From an uncultured Kocuria sp. (GTDB taxonomy: Bacteria > Actinomycetota > Actinomycetes > Actinomycetales > Micrococcaceae), in the NCBI RefSeq assembly GCF_947500125.1, contig NZ_CANMRA010000008.1:1-64000 (forward strand): 64,000 nt of DNA. Direction: 5' to 3'. Below, one piece after another: positions 7,291 through 15,930 of this stretch. Under the pieces are notes generated by a model that had not been told where the DNA came from, did not search any database, and saw nothing but the letters and a program-made list of their open reading frames with translations. The translations under genes and the position numbers were made by a program. Position 1 is the first letter of the stretch. The number at the start of each line of letters is the position of its first letter.

Positions 7291-8982
7291 TCAGCCGGTG
7301 ACGGCCCCCAGTGACGCCGAGCGCACCAGCTTGACGTACTTGCCCAGCACGCCGCCCTCGTACTGCGGGCGCAGGGGGGCCCAGCCGCTGCGACGCCGCG
7401 CCAGCTCCTCGGCGTCCACCAGCAGGTCCAGGGAGCGGGCCGCCAGGTCCACCCGGATCCGGTCGCCGTCGCGCAGGAACGCGACCGGCCCGGCGTCGAC
7501 GGCCTCCGGTGCGATGTGCCCGATGCACAGCCCCGTGGTGCCGCCCGAGAACCGCCCGTCCGTGAGCAGCAGCACGTCCTTGCCCAGCCCCGCGCCCTTG
7601 ATCGCTCCGGTGATGGCCAGCATCTCGCGCATGCCGGGACCGCCCTTGGGGCCCTCGTACCGGATGACTAGCACGTCCCCGGCCTGGATCTCGCCGGCCC
7701 CGAGGGCGTCCATCGCGGCCTGCTCGCGCTCGAAGACGCGGGCCGGGCCCTCGAACACCTCGGCGTCGAAGCCCGCGGACTTCACCACCGCGCCCTCCGG
7801 CGCCAGGGAGCCGTGCAGCACCGTGATCCCGCCCGTGCGGTGGATGGGGTTGTCGAGCGTGCGGATGACGTCGCCGTCCAGGGGGTCGGGGTCAAGGGCG
7901 GCGAGGTTCTCCGCCACCGTGCGGCCCGTCACGGTGAGGGCCTCGCCGTGCAGCAGCCCGGCGTCGAGCAGGGCCTTCATGACCACGGGGATGCCGCCGT
8001 GCCGGTCGACGTCGTTCATGACGTACCGGCCGAACGGCTTGAGGTCCGCGAGGTGGGGAACGTTGTCCCCGATCCGGTTGAAGTCCTCCAGGGTGAGCTC
8101 CACCTCCGCCTCGTGGGCGATGGCCAGCAGGTGCAGGACGGCGTTGGTGGACCCGCCGAGGGCCATGAGCACGGTGACGGCGTTCTCGAAGGCCTCCTTC
8201 GTCAGCACGTCCCGCGCCGTGATGCCCTGGCGGAGCATCTCGACGACGGCCTCCCCGGAGCGGTGGGCGAACTGGTCGCGCCGCCGGTCCGCCGAGGGCG
8301 GGGCCGCGGAGCCGGGCAGGCTCATGCCCAGGGCCTCGGCCACGGACGCCATCGTGTTGGCCGTGTACATCCCGCCGCAGGCGCCCTCGCCCGGGCAGAT
8401 GGACCGCTCGATCCGGTCGAGGTCGGCCTGGCCCATCAGGCCTGCCTTGCACGCGCCCACCGCCTCGAACGCGTCGATGAGGGTGACGTCCTTCTCGGTC
8501 CCGTCGGTGAGCTTCACCCACCCCGGGGCGATGGTCCCGGCGTAGAGGAACACCGAGGCCAGGTCCAGCCGGGCGGCGGCCATGAGCATGCCCGGCAGGG
8601 ACTTGTCGCACCCGGCCAGCAGCACGGACCCGTCGAGGCGCTCCGCCTGCATCACCGTCTCCACGGAGTCCGCGATGACCTCGCGCGAGACCAGTGAGAA
8701 GTGCATCCCCACGTGGCCCATCGAGATCCCGTCCGAGACCGAGATGGTGCCGAACTGGAGGGGGTAGCCGCCGCCGGCGTGGACGCCCTCCTTGCAGCCC
8801 TGCGCGAGCCGGTCCAGGGAGAGGTTGCACGGGGTGATCTCGTTCCAGGAGCTCGCGATGCCGATCTGGGGCTTCTCCCAGTCGGCGTCGCCCATGCCCA
8901 CGGCGCGGAGCATGCCGCGGCTGGCGGTCGCGTCGATGCCGTCGGTGACCTGACGGCTGCGGGGCTTGATGTCGGGGCTCAT
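7291..8982 (-). CDS. ilvD: Dihydroxy-acid dehydratase
   Basis: The 563-residue product is a full-length IlvD/Edd family enzyme. It dehydrates 2,3-dihydroxy-isovalerate and 2,3-dihydroxy-3-methylvalerate in branched-chain amino acid synthesis in the cytoplasm. The Fe-S cysteines are visible in [20 protein letters not shown] and [16 protein letters not shown], and the family signature [19 protein letters not shown] lies near the C-terminus. The start at 8982 gives [15 protein letters not shown], the usual N-terminus. It stands alone, divergent from a stress SDR across a 199-bp gap, with no other ilv gene nearby, which is common in actinobacteria. Confidence 0.97.
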   Translation of the reverse strand: MSPDIKPRSRQVTDGIDATASRGMLRAVGMGDADWEKPQIGIASSWNEITPCNLSLDRLAQGCKEGVHAGGGYPLQFGTISVSDGISMGHVGMHFSLVSREVIADSVETVMQAERLDGSVLLAGCDKSLPGMLMAAARLDLASVFLYAGTIAPGWVKLTDGTEKDVTLIDAFEAVGACKAGLMGQADLDRIERSICPGEGACGGMYTANTMASVAEALGMSLPGSAAPPSADRRRDQFAHRSGEAVVEMLRQGITARDVLTKEAFENAVTVLMALGGSTNAVLHLLAIAHEAEVELTLEDFNRIGDNVPHLADLKPFGRYVMNDVDRHGGIPVVMKALLDAGLLHGEALTVTGRTVAENLAALDPDPLDGDVIRTLDNPIHRTGGITVLHGSLAPEGAVVKSAGFDAEVFEGPARVFEREQAAMDALGAGEIQAGDVLVIRYEGPKGGPGMREMLAITGAIKGAGLGKDVLLLTDGRFSGGTTGLCIGHIAPEAVDAGPVAFLRDGDRIRVDLAARSLDLLVDAEELARRRSGWAPLRPQYEGGVLGKYVKLVRSASLGAVTG

Positions 8983-9181
8983 GCGGTCTCTTCCGGGTCG
9001 TCGGTGCGCGGTGGGGCGCGGGGCAGGGCGTGCCGTGAACATATCAACGGAACTCGAGGAGCGTCGAGGGATGTCCACGGCCGGCGCGGAAGTTTGTGCC
9101 CCTCGGGGGAAGACAAGGCGTGCCCGGCCCTCCTAGGGTGGGACCAACAAAAGATAAGCAACCTGATCGAAGGAGTCCGAC

Positions 9182-10084
9182 ATGCCCGAGGCACCCGTCT
9201 CCCAGCACGCCCGCGCGATGGCCGACGACGAGGGCGGGATGCCCGAGCAGCAGCAGACGCCCCCGGGCCTGACCGCCGCCATGGACCCCGTGCCCGACCA
9301 CGGAGAGGCGTCCTGGGAGGGCCGGGGCCGGCTCGAGGGGCTCAAGGCCCTCATCACCGGCGGGGACTCCGGGATCGGCCGGGCCGTGGCGATCGCGTTC
9401 GCCCGGGAGGGCGCCGACGTCGCGATCAACTACCTGCCCGACGAGCAGGAGGACGCCCAGGACGTCGTGGGATGGATCGAGAAGGCCGGCCGCACGGCCG
9501 TCCTGGTCCCCGGCGACGTGCGCGAGGAGCAGAGTTGCCAGGACATCGTGGACCGGGCGGTCGAAGGCCTCGGCGGGCTCAACGTGGTCGTGAACAACGC
9601 GGGTTTCCACTGGGCGCGCGGGGAGGCGGGGCTCAAGGGGCTCGCCACGGAGGACCTCGACCGGGCCGTGCGCACCAACCTCTACGGCACCCTCTGGATC
9701 AGCCGGGCGGCCCTGCCGCACCTCGGCCGCGGGGACAGCATCATCAACACCACGTCCGTGCAGGCCTACGACCCGTCGGTGTCGATGCTCGACTACGCCG
9801 CGACGAAGGCGGCTCTCAATAACGTCACCGCCAACCTCGCCGCCGAGCTCGGCCCCGACGGCATCCGCGTCAACGCGGTGGCCCCCGGGCCCGTCTGGAC
9901 CCCGCTGGCGCCGGCCACCAAGGAGCCCGGGGCGGTCGCGAACATGGGCAAGGAGACGCCCCTGGGCCGGATCGGCCAGCCCGCGGAGCTGGCCGGCGCC
10001 TACGTCTTCCTCGCCTGCCCGGCCGAGGCCAGCTATGTCAGCGGCACCGTCCTCGGCGTCACCGGCGGCATGCCCGTCTTCTGA
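9182..10084 (+). CDS. SDR family oxidoreductase (general-stress type)
   Basis: The 300-residue product is a classical short-chain dehydrogenase with an N-terminal extension of about 50 residues rich in Q, P and M. The cofactor site is TGGDSGIGRAVAIAFA, the structural motif is NNAG, and the active-site Tyr-Lys lies in YAATK following the Ser in INTTSVQAY. The extended N-terminus is characteristic of YhdF/YhxC/GsiB-locus-type stress SDRs. Substrates of these are not defined. GAAGGAG seven bases upstream supports the ATG. The ChaB/Rho-N gene follows after 36 bp and is probably co-transcribed. Confidence 0.9.
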   Translation: MPEAPVSQHARAMADDEGGMPEQQQTPPGLTAAMDPVPDHGEASWEGRGRLEGLKALITGGDSGIGRAVAIAFAREGADVAINYLPDEQEDAQDVVGWIEKAGRTAVLVPGDVREEQSCQDIVDRAVEGLGGLNVVVNNAGFHWARGEAGLKGLATEDLDRAVRTNLYGTLWISRAALPHLGRGDSIINTTSVQAYDPSVSMLDYAATKAALNNVTANLAAELGPDGIRVNAVAPGPVWTPLAPATKEPGAVANMGKETPLGRIGQPAELAGAYVFLACPAEASYVSGTVLGVTGGMPVF

Positions 10085-10120
10085 TCGGCGCCACCACACC
10101 CCCTACGGAAGGAGCACCTC

Positions 10121-10546
10121 GTGCCCAAGACCGGCAAGGACGACCACGCCAAGAAGGGCGAGCTGCCCTCCACCCTGCAGCGCTCGGAGCGGAAGGCGCA
10201 GGACACGTTCGCCAAGACCTACGACTCCGCGCTCGAGGAGTACGGCGACGAGGAGCGCGCGGCCCGCACGGCCTACAGTGCGCTCAAGCACACCCACGAG
10301 AAGGTCGGCGACCACTGGGAGGGCAAGAAGGAGGAGTACGGGCCCTCCGACCAGCACGCCGCGGGCGGCCGCGACTCCCGCGCGGAGACCGCCGGCGGGG
10401 TCGACGCGAACTCCTCGAAGCAGCACCTCTACGAGGTGGCGAAGCGGCTCGGCGTCGAGGGTCGCTCCTACATGACCAAGAAGGAGCTCGTCGAGGCGGT
10501 CCGGAAGGCCAACGACTCCGCGACGCGCCGGGCCCGCGAGGGGTGA
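10121..10546 (+). CDS. ChaB-like protein with C-terminal Rho-N-type domain
   Basis: The 141-residue product is small, charged and cytoplasmic. The N-terminal half (GELPSTLQRSERKAQDTFAK through EERAARTAYSALKH) matches the ChaB fold, described as a putative cation-transport regulator. The C-terminal 40 residues (SKQHLYEVAKRLGVEGRSYM, then TKKELVEAVRKAN) match a Rho N-terminal/SAP-like helical domain that binds nucleic acid. The combination is common in actinobacterial stress loci. It follows the SDR on the same strand, and its stop is 13 bp from the convergent TauE gene. Confidence 0.85.
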   Translation: MPKTGKDDHAKKGELPSTLQRSERKAQDTFAKTYDSALEEYGDEERAARTAYSALKHTHEKVGDHWEGKKEEYGPSDQHAAGGRDSRAETAGGVDANSSKQHLYEVAKRLGVEGRSYMTKKELVEAVRKANDSATRRAREG

Positions 10547-10559
10547 GCAGCGGTCCGTC

Positions 10560-11312
10560 TCAGAGGACGCCCAGCAGCCCGCGCACCAGGGTGATCGCCC
10601 CGCCCAGTCCCGCGAGCACGAGCGCGACCGTTCGCGCGGTGCTCAGAGGCACCCGGCGGGCCACCACCGCGCCGATCCGGATCCCCATCACCACCGTGAG
10701 GACCACGCCGGGCGCCACCCACCACGGCGGCATCCCGCCCGTGCCGGCCGCCCCGAGCAGGGTCTTGGTGAGCACCGACAGGGCGCCCATCGTCATGAAC
10801 ACCGGCTGCAGGGTCGCGGCGAAGGAGCGCTGCTCCCAGCGGGCCAGCCGGGAGTGGATCACCATGACCGGGCCGGCCACCCCCGCCGTGGTGTTGAAGA
10901 ACCCCCCGATCGCCCCGGCGAGCACCGTGGGCAGCCGCCCGGGCCACTCGGGCAGTCGTGGGAGCCCGAACATGGTGGTCAGGGCCAGCAGCACCACGCC
11001 GCCCACCACCACCTGCAGCCAGGCGGCGGGCAGCTCGCGCACCACGAGCGCCGCCGGCACGGCACCCACCGCGGCGGCCGGGGCGATGAGGGCGTAGCGC
11101 CGCCAGTCCACGTGGCGCCACACCGAGAGCATGATCAGGAACCCGGAGACGGTCGTCGTCGCGTTGGTCACGAGCACCCCCGTGGCGGGGCCCAGCAGCA
11201 GCGCGAGGGTCGGGGCCACCACGAGGCCGACCCCCGTGCCCGAGACGCACTGCAGGACCGAGCCCACGAGGATGGCGAGGGCAGCGACGACGATGATCTC
11301 CACGGGTCCCAT
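10560..11312 (-). CDS. TauE/SafE family sulfite/organosulfonate exporter-like permease
   Basis: The 250-residue integral membrane protein has about eight hydrophobic segments. The N-terminal repeat contains GSVLQCVSGTGVGLVVAPTL, and the second half contains GGFFNTTAGVAGPVMVIH, the paired motifs of the TauE/SafE family. Members move sulfite, sulfoacetate or other small anions; the substrate here is unknown. ATG at 11312 follows a GGGGG run; an upstream start at 11348 would add only a charged non-conserved stretch. The gene is isolated and convergent with the ChaB gene. Confidence 0.85.
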   Translation of the reverse strand: MGPVEIIVVAALAILVGSVLQCVSGTGVGLVVAPTLALLLGPATGVLVTNATTTVSGFLIMLSVWRHVDWRRYALIAPAAAVGAVPAALVVRELPAAWLQVVVGGVVLLALTTMFGLPRLPEWPGRLPTVLAGAIGGFFNTTAGVAGPVMVIHSRLARWEQRSFAATLQPVFMTMGALSVLTKTLLGAAGTGGMPPWWVAPGVVLTVVMGIRIGAVVARRVPLSTARTVALVLAGLGGAITLVRGLLGVL

Positions 11313-11437
11313 TCTGTGCCCCCGTCCGTCCGGACGCGGACCGCACACGTCCCGGGCGGGAAAGTTCCCGGATCCACTCAGTACCCTTGCTGTTGAGGAC
11401 GGTCCCCGGAGGGACCAGGTCGAAGGAAAGGGGCGCG

Positions 11438-13198
11438 GTGGGCATGCCAGCGGACCGGGTCGGTGACGGTGAGCACGGGGGCTCCGGCGGCGGGACCGTC
11501 CAGGAGAGCGGCTCCACCCCCGAGCGCCCCGGCGTGCACGTCTCCGCGGCCCGGCTCCGGGAGGTCGCCGCGTCCCGCTTCGGCATCGAGGAGTTCCGGG
11601 AGGGGCAGCTGGAGGCGATGGAGGCGGCGGCCACCGGCCGCGACGTCCTGGCGGTGATGCCCACCGGCCACGGCAAGTCCGCGATCTACCAGGTCCCGGG
11701 CACCGCCCTGCCCGGCACCGCCGTGGTGGTCTCCCCGTTGATCGCCCTCCAGCACGACCAGGTCGAGGCGATCAACGAGGCCCTCGGGGAGGAGGTCGCC
11801 TTCGCGGTGAACTCCGCGGTGGGGACGCGCCGCGAGCGTGCCGCCTGGGAGGCCGTGGCGCGAGGGAGCGCGAAGTTCCTCTTCCTCGCTCCCGAGCAGC
11901 TGGCCCGGGAGGAGACGGCGCAGCGGCTCGCCGCGCACCCGCCGTCCCTGTTCGTGGTGGACGAGGCGCACTGCATCTCCTCGTGGGGCCACGACTTCCG
12001 CCCCGACTACCTCGTGCTCCAGGAGGCGGTCGAGCGGCTGGGGCGCCCGCCCGTCGTCGCTCTCACCGCCACCGCGTCCCCGCACACCCGGGCCGAGATC
12101 GTCGACCGGCTGGGCCTGCGCGACCCCCTGGTCCTGGTGCACAGCTTCGACCGGCCCAATCTCGAGCTGCGGGTGGTGCGCCACCACCAGCCCGCCGACA
12201 AGCGCCGGGCGGTGCTCGACGAGGTCGCCGGGCTCGTGGGCCCGGGGCTGGTCTACGTCGCGACCCGGCGGGAGACGGAGGACTACGCCGCCGCGCTGGC
12301 CCGGCGCGGCGTGCGCGCCGAGGCCTACCACGCGGGGCGGCGGCGGTCCGAGCGGGACGAGGTGCACGCCCGGTTCCTCGGCGACGAGCTCGACGTGGTG
12401 GTGGCCACCACGGCCTTCGGGATGGGCATCGACAAGCCGGACGTGCGCTTCGTGGTGCACGCGGACATCCCCGACTCCCTGGACAGCTACTACCAGGAGA
12501 TCGGCCGGGCCGGCCGGGACGGGAGACCGGCCCTCGCCGTGCTGCACTACCGCTCCGAGGACCTGGGGCTCCAGCAGTACTTCGCCGGCGCCGCCCCCGA
12601 GCAGGAGGACCTCGAGGCGGTCTTCCGCGCGGTCCGCCGGCACGGGCCGGTCCGGGCCCGGGAGCTGCTCGAGCGCACCGGGCTCGGCCCGCGCGCCCAG
12701 GCCCGGGCCGTGCACCTCCTCGAGCACAGCGGCGGCGTGCTCGCCCGGCGCGAGGGCTACCGGGCCGTGGAGGGGGCCACGCCGGAGGCCGCTGTCGCCG
12801 CCGCGCTCGCGGAGGCCGAGGCCCAGCACCGGATCGACCGGTCGCGGATCGACATGATGCGCGGCTACGCCGAGACGGACGGGTGCCGGCGGGACTGGCT
12901 GCTCAACTACTTCGGCGAGGAGACCGGCGGCTGGTGCGGCAACTGCGACAACTGCGCGGAGACGGGCTCCGCCGCCGAGGCCGAGGAGCGCTCCGCCGCC
13001 ACCCCGCACGGCTGGGAGATCCAGACCCCGGTCACCCACCGCGACTGGGGGCACGGGATCGTGATGGGCGCGGAGCCGGACCGGATCATCGTCCTGTTCG
13101 ACTCGGTCGGCTACAAGGAGCTCTCCCTGCGCCTGATCGAGGAGCACCCGGGACTGCTGGAGCGCGGACCCGGGGAGCGGCCGGGAGACGGGGCGTGA
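11438..13198 (+). CDS. recQ: RecQ family ATP-dependent DNA helicase with DUF3553-like tail
   Basis: The roughly 586-residue superfamily-2 helicase unwinds DNA 3'-5' in recombinational repair. It shows Walker A MPTGHGKSAIYQ (Lys near 80), the DEAH box VVDEAHCISSWGHDFRPDY, the helicase motifs TAFGMGIDKPDVRFVVH and QEIGRAGRDG, and the RecQ zinc site (GCRRDWLLNYFGEE, then CGNCDNC). No HRDC domain follows. Instead the last 75 residues (HRDWGHGIVMGAEPDRIIVL, FDSVGYKELS) resemble DUF3553, a small beta barrel found on some RecQ/UvrD proteins. GTG at 11438 lies after GAAGGAAAGG; ATG at 11444 is an alternative. Confidence 0.93.
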   Translation: MGMPADRVGDGEHGGSGGGTVQESGSTPERPGVHVSAARLREVAASRFGIEEFREGQLEAMEAAATGRDVLAVMPTGHGKSAIYQVPGTALPGTAVVVSPLIALQHDQVEAINEALGEEVAFAVNSAVGTRRERAAWEAVARGSAKFLFLAPEQLAREETAQRLAAHPPSLFVVDEAHCISSWGHDFRPDYLVLQEAVERLGRPPVVALTATASPHTRAEIVDRLGLRDPLVLVHSFDRPNLELRVVRHHQPADKRRAVLDEVAGLVGPGLVYVATRRETEDYAAALARRGVRAEAYHAGRRRSERDEVHARFLGDELDVVVATTAFGMGIDKPDVRFVVHADIPDSLDSYYQEIGRAGRDGRPALAVLHYRSEDLGLQQYFAGAAPEQEDLEAVFRAVRRHGPVRARELLERTGLGPRAQARAVHLLEHSGGVLARREGYRAVEGATPEAAVAAALAEAEAQHRIDRSRIDMMRGYAETDGCRRDWLLNYFGEETGGWCGNCDNCAETGSAAEAEERSAATPHGWEIQTPVTHRDWGHGIVMGAEPDRIIVLFDSVGYKELSLRLIEEHPGLLERGPGERPGDGA

Positions 13199-13216
13199 GC
13201 CGCGGGGAGCGGCCGG

Positions 13217-13774
13217 TCAGCGCACGACGTCGTAGACGGTCTTGAGGACGCCGTTGGCGTAGGCCTCGTGCTCGACCAGCTCGAGGGTGCGGAACGTGTC
13301 GGTGCTGTCGTCGAAGAGGCGGCGGCCCGCGCCGAGCAGCACGGGGAACACCAGGAGGTGGTACCGGTCCACGAGGCCCGCGGCGGCGAGGCCCTTGGCC
13401 AGGGTGGCGCTGCCGTGGACCAGGACGGTGCCGTCGACCGCGGACCTCAGCTCCGCGACCTCGTCGAGGGAGCGCAGCACGGAGGTGTTGTGCCACTGCG
13501 GGTCCTCCAGAGTGGAGGACACCACGTACTTGGGCATGGCGTTGTACTCCGCGAACTCGTCCATCGAGGGCCAGACGGGCGCGAACTCGTCGTAGCTGAC
13601 CCGGCCCATGAGCATCGCCGCCGCCTCCTTCTGCTCCCGGTCCTTGAGCTCGTACGCGGCCTCGTCGTAGGCGACGTGGCGGAACGTCCAGCCGGCGTGC
13701 GGGTGCGGGCCGGCACCGGGGGAGTCGACGACGCCGTCGAGGGTGATGAACTCGGTGACGATCAGCGTGCCCAT
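13217..13774 (-). CDS. Dihydrofolate reductase-like (RibD C-terminal domain) protein
   Basis: The 185-residue product belongs to the stand-alone RibD_C/DHFR-like family (YyaP/YwjB class). It starts LIVTEFITLDGVVDSPG and carries LMGRVSYDEFAPVWP, KYVVSSTL and LVHGSATLAKGL, ending with VFPVLLGAGRRLFDD. Such proteins bind NADPH; physiological substrates are mostly unknown and no folate role should be assumed. ATG at 13774 follows GGAGATCCCC. It is convergent with recQ (18 bp) and divergent from the FAD monooxygenase. Confidence 0.88.
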   Translation of the reverse strand: MGTLIVTEFITLDGVVDSPGAGPHPHAGWTFRHVAYDEAAYELKDREQKEAAAMLMGRVSYDEFAPVWPSMDEFAEYNAMPKYVVSSTLEDPQWHNTSVLRSLDEVAELRSAVDGTVLVHGSATLAKGLAAAGLVDRYHLLVFPVLLGAGRRLFDDSTDTFRTLELVEHEAYANGVLKTVYDVVR

Positions 13775-13833
13775 GGGGATCTCCTGTCGGTGCGGTCGGC
13801 GCTCGTGCCTGCGGTTCCCACTCTGGCGCTCCG

Positions 13834-13884
13834 GCACGGCGGTGGGAAGAGCACGGCGGCGGAAAGGGCACGGCGGTGGAAAGG
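13834..13884. repeat. Three tandem 17-bp repeats
   Basis: GCACGGCGGTGGGAAGA, GCACGGCGGCGGAAAGG and GCACGGCGGTGGAAAGG stand head to tail in the 230-bp gap between the divergent DHFR-like and monooxygenase genes. They differ at a few positions only. A regulatory or slippage-derived origin cannot be separated by eye. Confidence 0.75.
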
Positions 13885-14004
13885 GCGCGGCCGCGGCATG
13901 ACGGGTTCGGCCGGCCCGCGGGCCGCGGCGCCCTCTTGCGCGGCCGGCACCCCGGTGGGACCCTCGGCAGGGACGGCGGTTCGGCGAGGGTCCGGGAGGC
14001 ACCC

Positions 14005-15228
14005 GTGGCGGCGGAGCAGAGGGCGGAGCAGGTGCGGACCACGTGCTGCGTGGTGGGCGGTGGCCCGGCCGGGCTGATGGCCGGGGTGCTGCTGGCGAGG
14101 CAGGGCGTGGACGTGGTCGTGCTGGAGAAGCACACGGACTTCCTGCGCGACTTCCGCGGCGACACCCTGCACCCCTCCACCCTGGAGGTGATGGCCGAGC
14201 TCGGCTGGCTCGAGGACGTCCTGGCGCTGCCGCACACCCGGGTGGAGCGCGCCACGGTCTCCCTCGGCGGGGAGACGGTGGTGGTCGGCCGGTTCGACCG
14301 GCTGCCCGTGCGCTGCCCGTTCATCGCGTTCCTGCCGCAGTGGGACTTCCTGGACCTGCTCGCCGAGAAGGGCGAGGCGCTGCCCGGCTTCCGGCTGCTG
14401 CGCTCCACGGCCGCCGACGGCCTGCTCGTCGAGGACGGCCGGTGCACCGGCGTCACGGCGCACGACGACGACGGGCCGGTGCAGGTCCGGGCCGAGCTGG
14501 TGCTGGCCGCCGACGGCCGCGACTCCGTGCTGCGGGCCGCGGCCGGGCTGGTCCCGAAGGCCTCGCCGTCCCGGATGGACGTGCTGTGGTTCCGCGTGCC
14601 CCGGAGCGAGGGGCAGGAGCAGCCGCTGTTCAACGCCGGGGACGGCGCGGTGGTCGCCCTGCCCCGCACCGGCTACTGGCAGGCCGCCATGATCGTGCGG
14701 GCCGGCGAGCACGACGCGCTGCGCGCCGGGGGGCTGGAGGCCTTCCGGGACCGGGTGCGTGCGCTCGCCCCCGGGCTGGGGGAGGGGCTCGCCGCGATCG
14801 AGGACTGGGAGCAGGTGAAGCTGCTGCGCGTGCGCGTGGACCGGCTGCGCCGCTGGTGGCGGCCCGGCGTGCTGTTCCTCGGCGACGCCGCCCACGCGAT
14901 GTCTCCGGCCGGCGGGGTGGGCATCAACCTCGCGATCCAGGACGCGGTGGCGGCGGCGAATCTCCTCGGCCCCCGCCTGCTGCACGGCGGGGTGCGGGCG
15001 CGGGACCTCGCCCGGGTCCAGCGCCGACGGGCGTGGCCGGCGCGCACCACCCAGCTCTTCCAGCTCGTGCTGGCCCGCCGGCTGGTGCCCTCCCGGGCCG
15101 GGCGGGCGCCGCGGCCGCCGGTGCCGCTGGGGGTGGTGCGGGCACTGCCGTTCCTGCCCCACCTCACGGGACGGGCCATCGGCATCGGCCTGCGGCCCGA
15201 GCACGTCCGCCCGCCGGCCCGTGACTGA
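14005..15228 (+). CDS. FAD-dependent aromatic-hydroxylase-type monooxygenase
   Basis: The 407-residue product is a group A flavoprotein monooxygenase of the UbiH/PHBH type. The N-terminal Rossmann motif is VVGGGPAGLMAGVLLARQG, followed by an FAD acidic contact in VVLEKH. The second FAD motif is LFLGDAAHAMSPAGGVGINL, with the DG motif at LAADGRDSVLR. GTG at 14005 is chosen because GGGAGG ends five bases upstream; a longer frame reaches 13876 but would run through the 17-bp repeats. The substrate is unknown and no pathway partner is adjacent, so an oxidative detoxification role is only a guess. Confidence 0.88.
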   Translation: MAAEQRAEQVRTTCCVVGGGPAGLMAGVLLARQGVDVVVLEKHTDFLRDFRGDTLHPSTLEVMAELGWLEDVLALPHTRVERATVSLGGETVVVGRFDRLPVRCPFIAFLPQWDFLDLLAEKGEALPGFRLLRSTAADGLLVEDGRCTGVTAHDDDGPVQVRAELVLAADGRDSVLRAAAGLVPKASPSRMDVLWFRVPRSEGQEQPLFNAGDGAVVALPRTGYWQAAMIVRAGEHDALRAGGLEAFRDRVRALAPGLGEGLAAIEDWEQVKLLRVRVDRLRRWWRPGVLFLGDAAHAMSPAGGVGINLAIQDAVAAANLLGPRLLHGGVRARDLARVQRRRAWPARTTQLFQLVLARRLVPSRAGRAPRPPVPLGVVRALPFLPHLTGRAIGIGLRPEHVRPPARD

Positions 15229-15261
15229 CGGGCGCCGCGCCGTCCGGCCGGCGCGGTGCGC

Positions 15262-15807
15262 TCAGCCGCGCGGACTGAGCCGCTCCACCGCGGCCAGGAG
15301 GTTCTCGAGGATGGTGTGCCGCTGCGCGCCGGCGTCGGGCAGCAGCCCGATCGACGCGTTGTGGTAGAGCCCGTCGCCCATCTGCTGCACCGCGGTCGCC
15401 ACCACCGGGTCTCCCACGTCCGCGAGGATCAGCTCGTACCAGGCCTCCTCGAGCCGCTTGAGGGCGGCGCGGGCGTTCTCGTCCCCGGACTGGACCAGAC
15501 GGGAGGCCACGATCAGGGCCCGGTCCAGCCGGCTGTCCTCGAACAGGGACGTGACGAGGAAGTAGCGCGCGGCCCCGTCCGGCGCCGCCGCCATGGCCTC
15601 GAGGTCCAGGCGCATGAGCTCCTCGAGGCGCTGCAATGTTGCGTCCACGAGGGCCTGGCGGTGCGGGAAGTGGTAGAGCAGGCCCCCCTTGGACACACCG
15701 GCGGCGGCGGCGACGGCGTCGAGGGTCGCGGCGCGCTCGCCGTCGTCGAGGACGATCTGCTCGAAGGCGGCCAGGAGCTTGTCCCGGGCCACGGGTGGGC
15801 GCGGCAT
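15262..15807 (-). CDS. TetR family repressor, divergent from efflux pump
   Basis: The 181-residue product has a TetR N-terminal helix-turn-helix (ERAATLDAVAAAAGVSKGGL followed by LYHFPHRQALVDA) and a helical ligand domain. It is divergently transcribed from a DHA2 drug pump, with a perfect 28-bp palindrome in the 123-bp gap. That arrangement strongly suggests it represses the pump and itself, in the manner of QacR/SmvR regulators. Ligands are expected to be cationic or hydrophobic toxicants, by analogy only. ATG at 15807 has GGTCTTCCT-complement purines (AGGAAG) nearby. Confidence 0.93.
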   Translation of the reverse strand: MPRPPVARDKLLAAFEQIVLDDGERAATLDAVAAAAGVSKGGLLYHFPHRQALVDATLQRLEELMRLDLEAMAAAPDGAARYFLVTSLFEDSRLDRALIVASRLVQSGDENARAALKRLEEAWYELILADVGDPVVATAVQQMGDGLYHNASIGLLPDAGAQRHTILENLLAAVERLSPRG

Positions 15808-15860
15808 GTGAGGAAGACCTCCCTGGATCGGACGTGGTGCCCATTGTGCCAGCCCGCACA

Positions 15861-15888
15861 TAACTGTACCGTCTAGACGGTACAGTTA
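15861..15888. promoter_or_regulatory. Perfect 28-bp palindromic operator
   Basis: Two 14-base half-sites are exact reverse complements around CTAG (core CTGTACCGTCTAGACGGTAC). It lies between the divergent TetR and DHA2 genes, 43 bp upstream of the pump ATG and 54 bp from the TetR start. It covers TACAGT at 15881-15886, a possible -10 box for the pump. Length and symmetry fit a TetR-family binding site. Confidence 0.85.
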
Positions 15889-15930
15889 CTGATGCTGTCC
15901 GATCCCGATCCGTCGTCCCGGAGGTGAACC

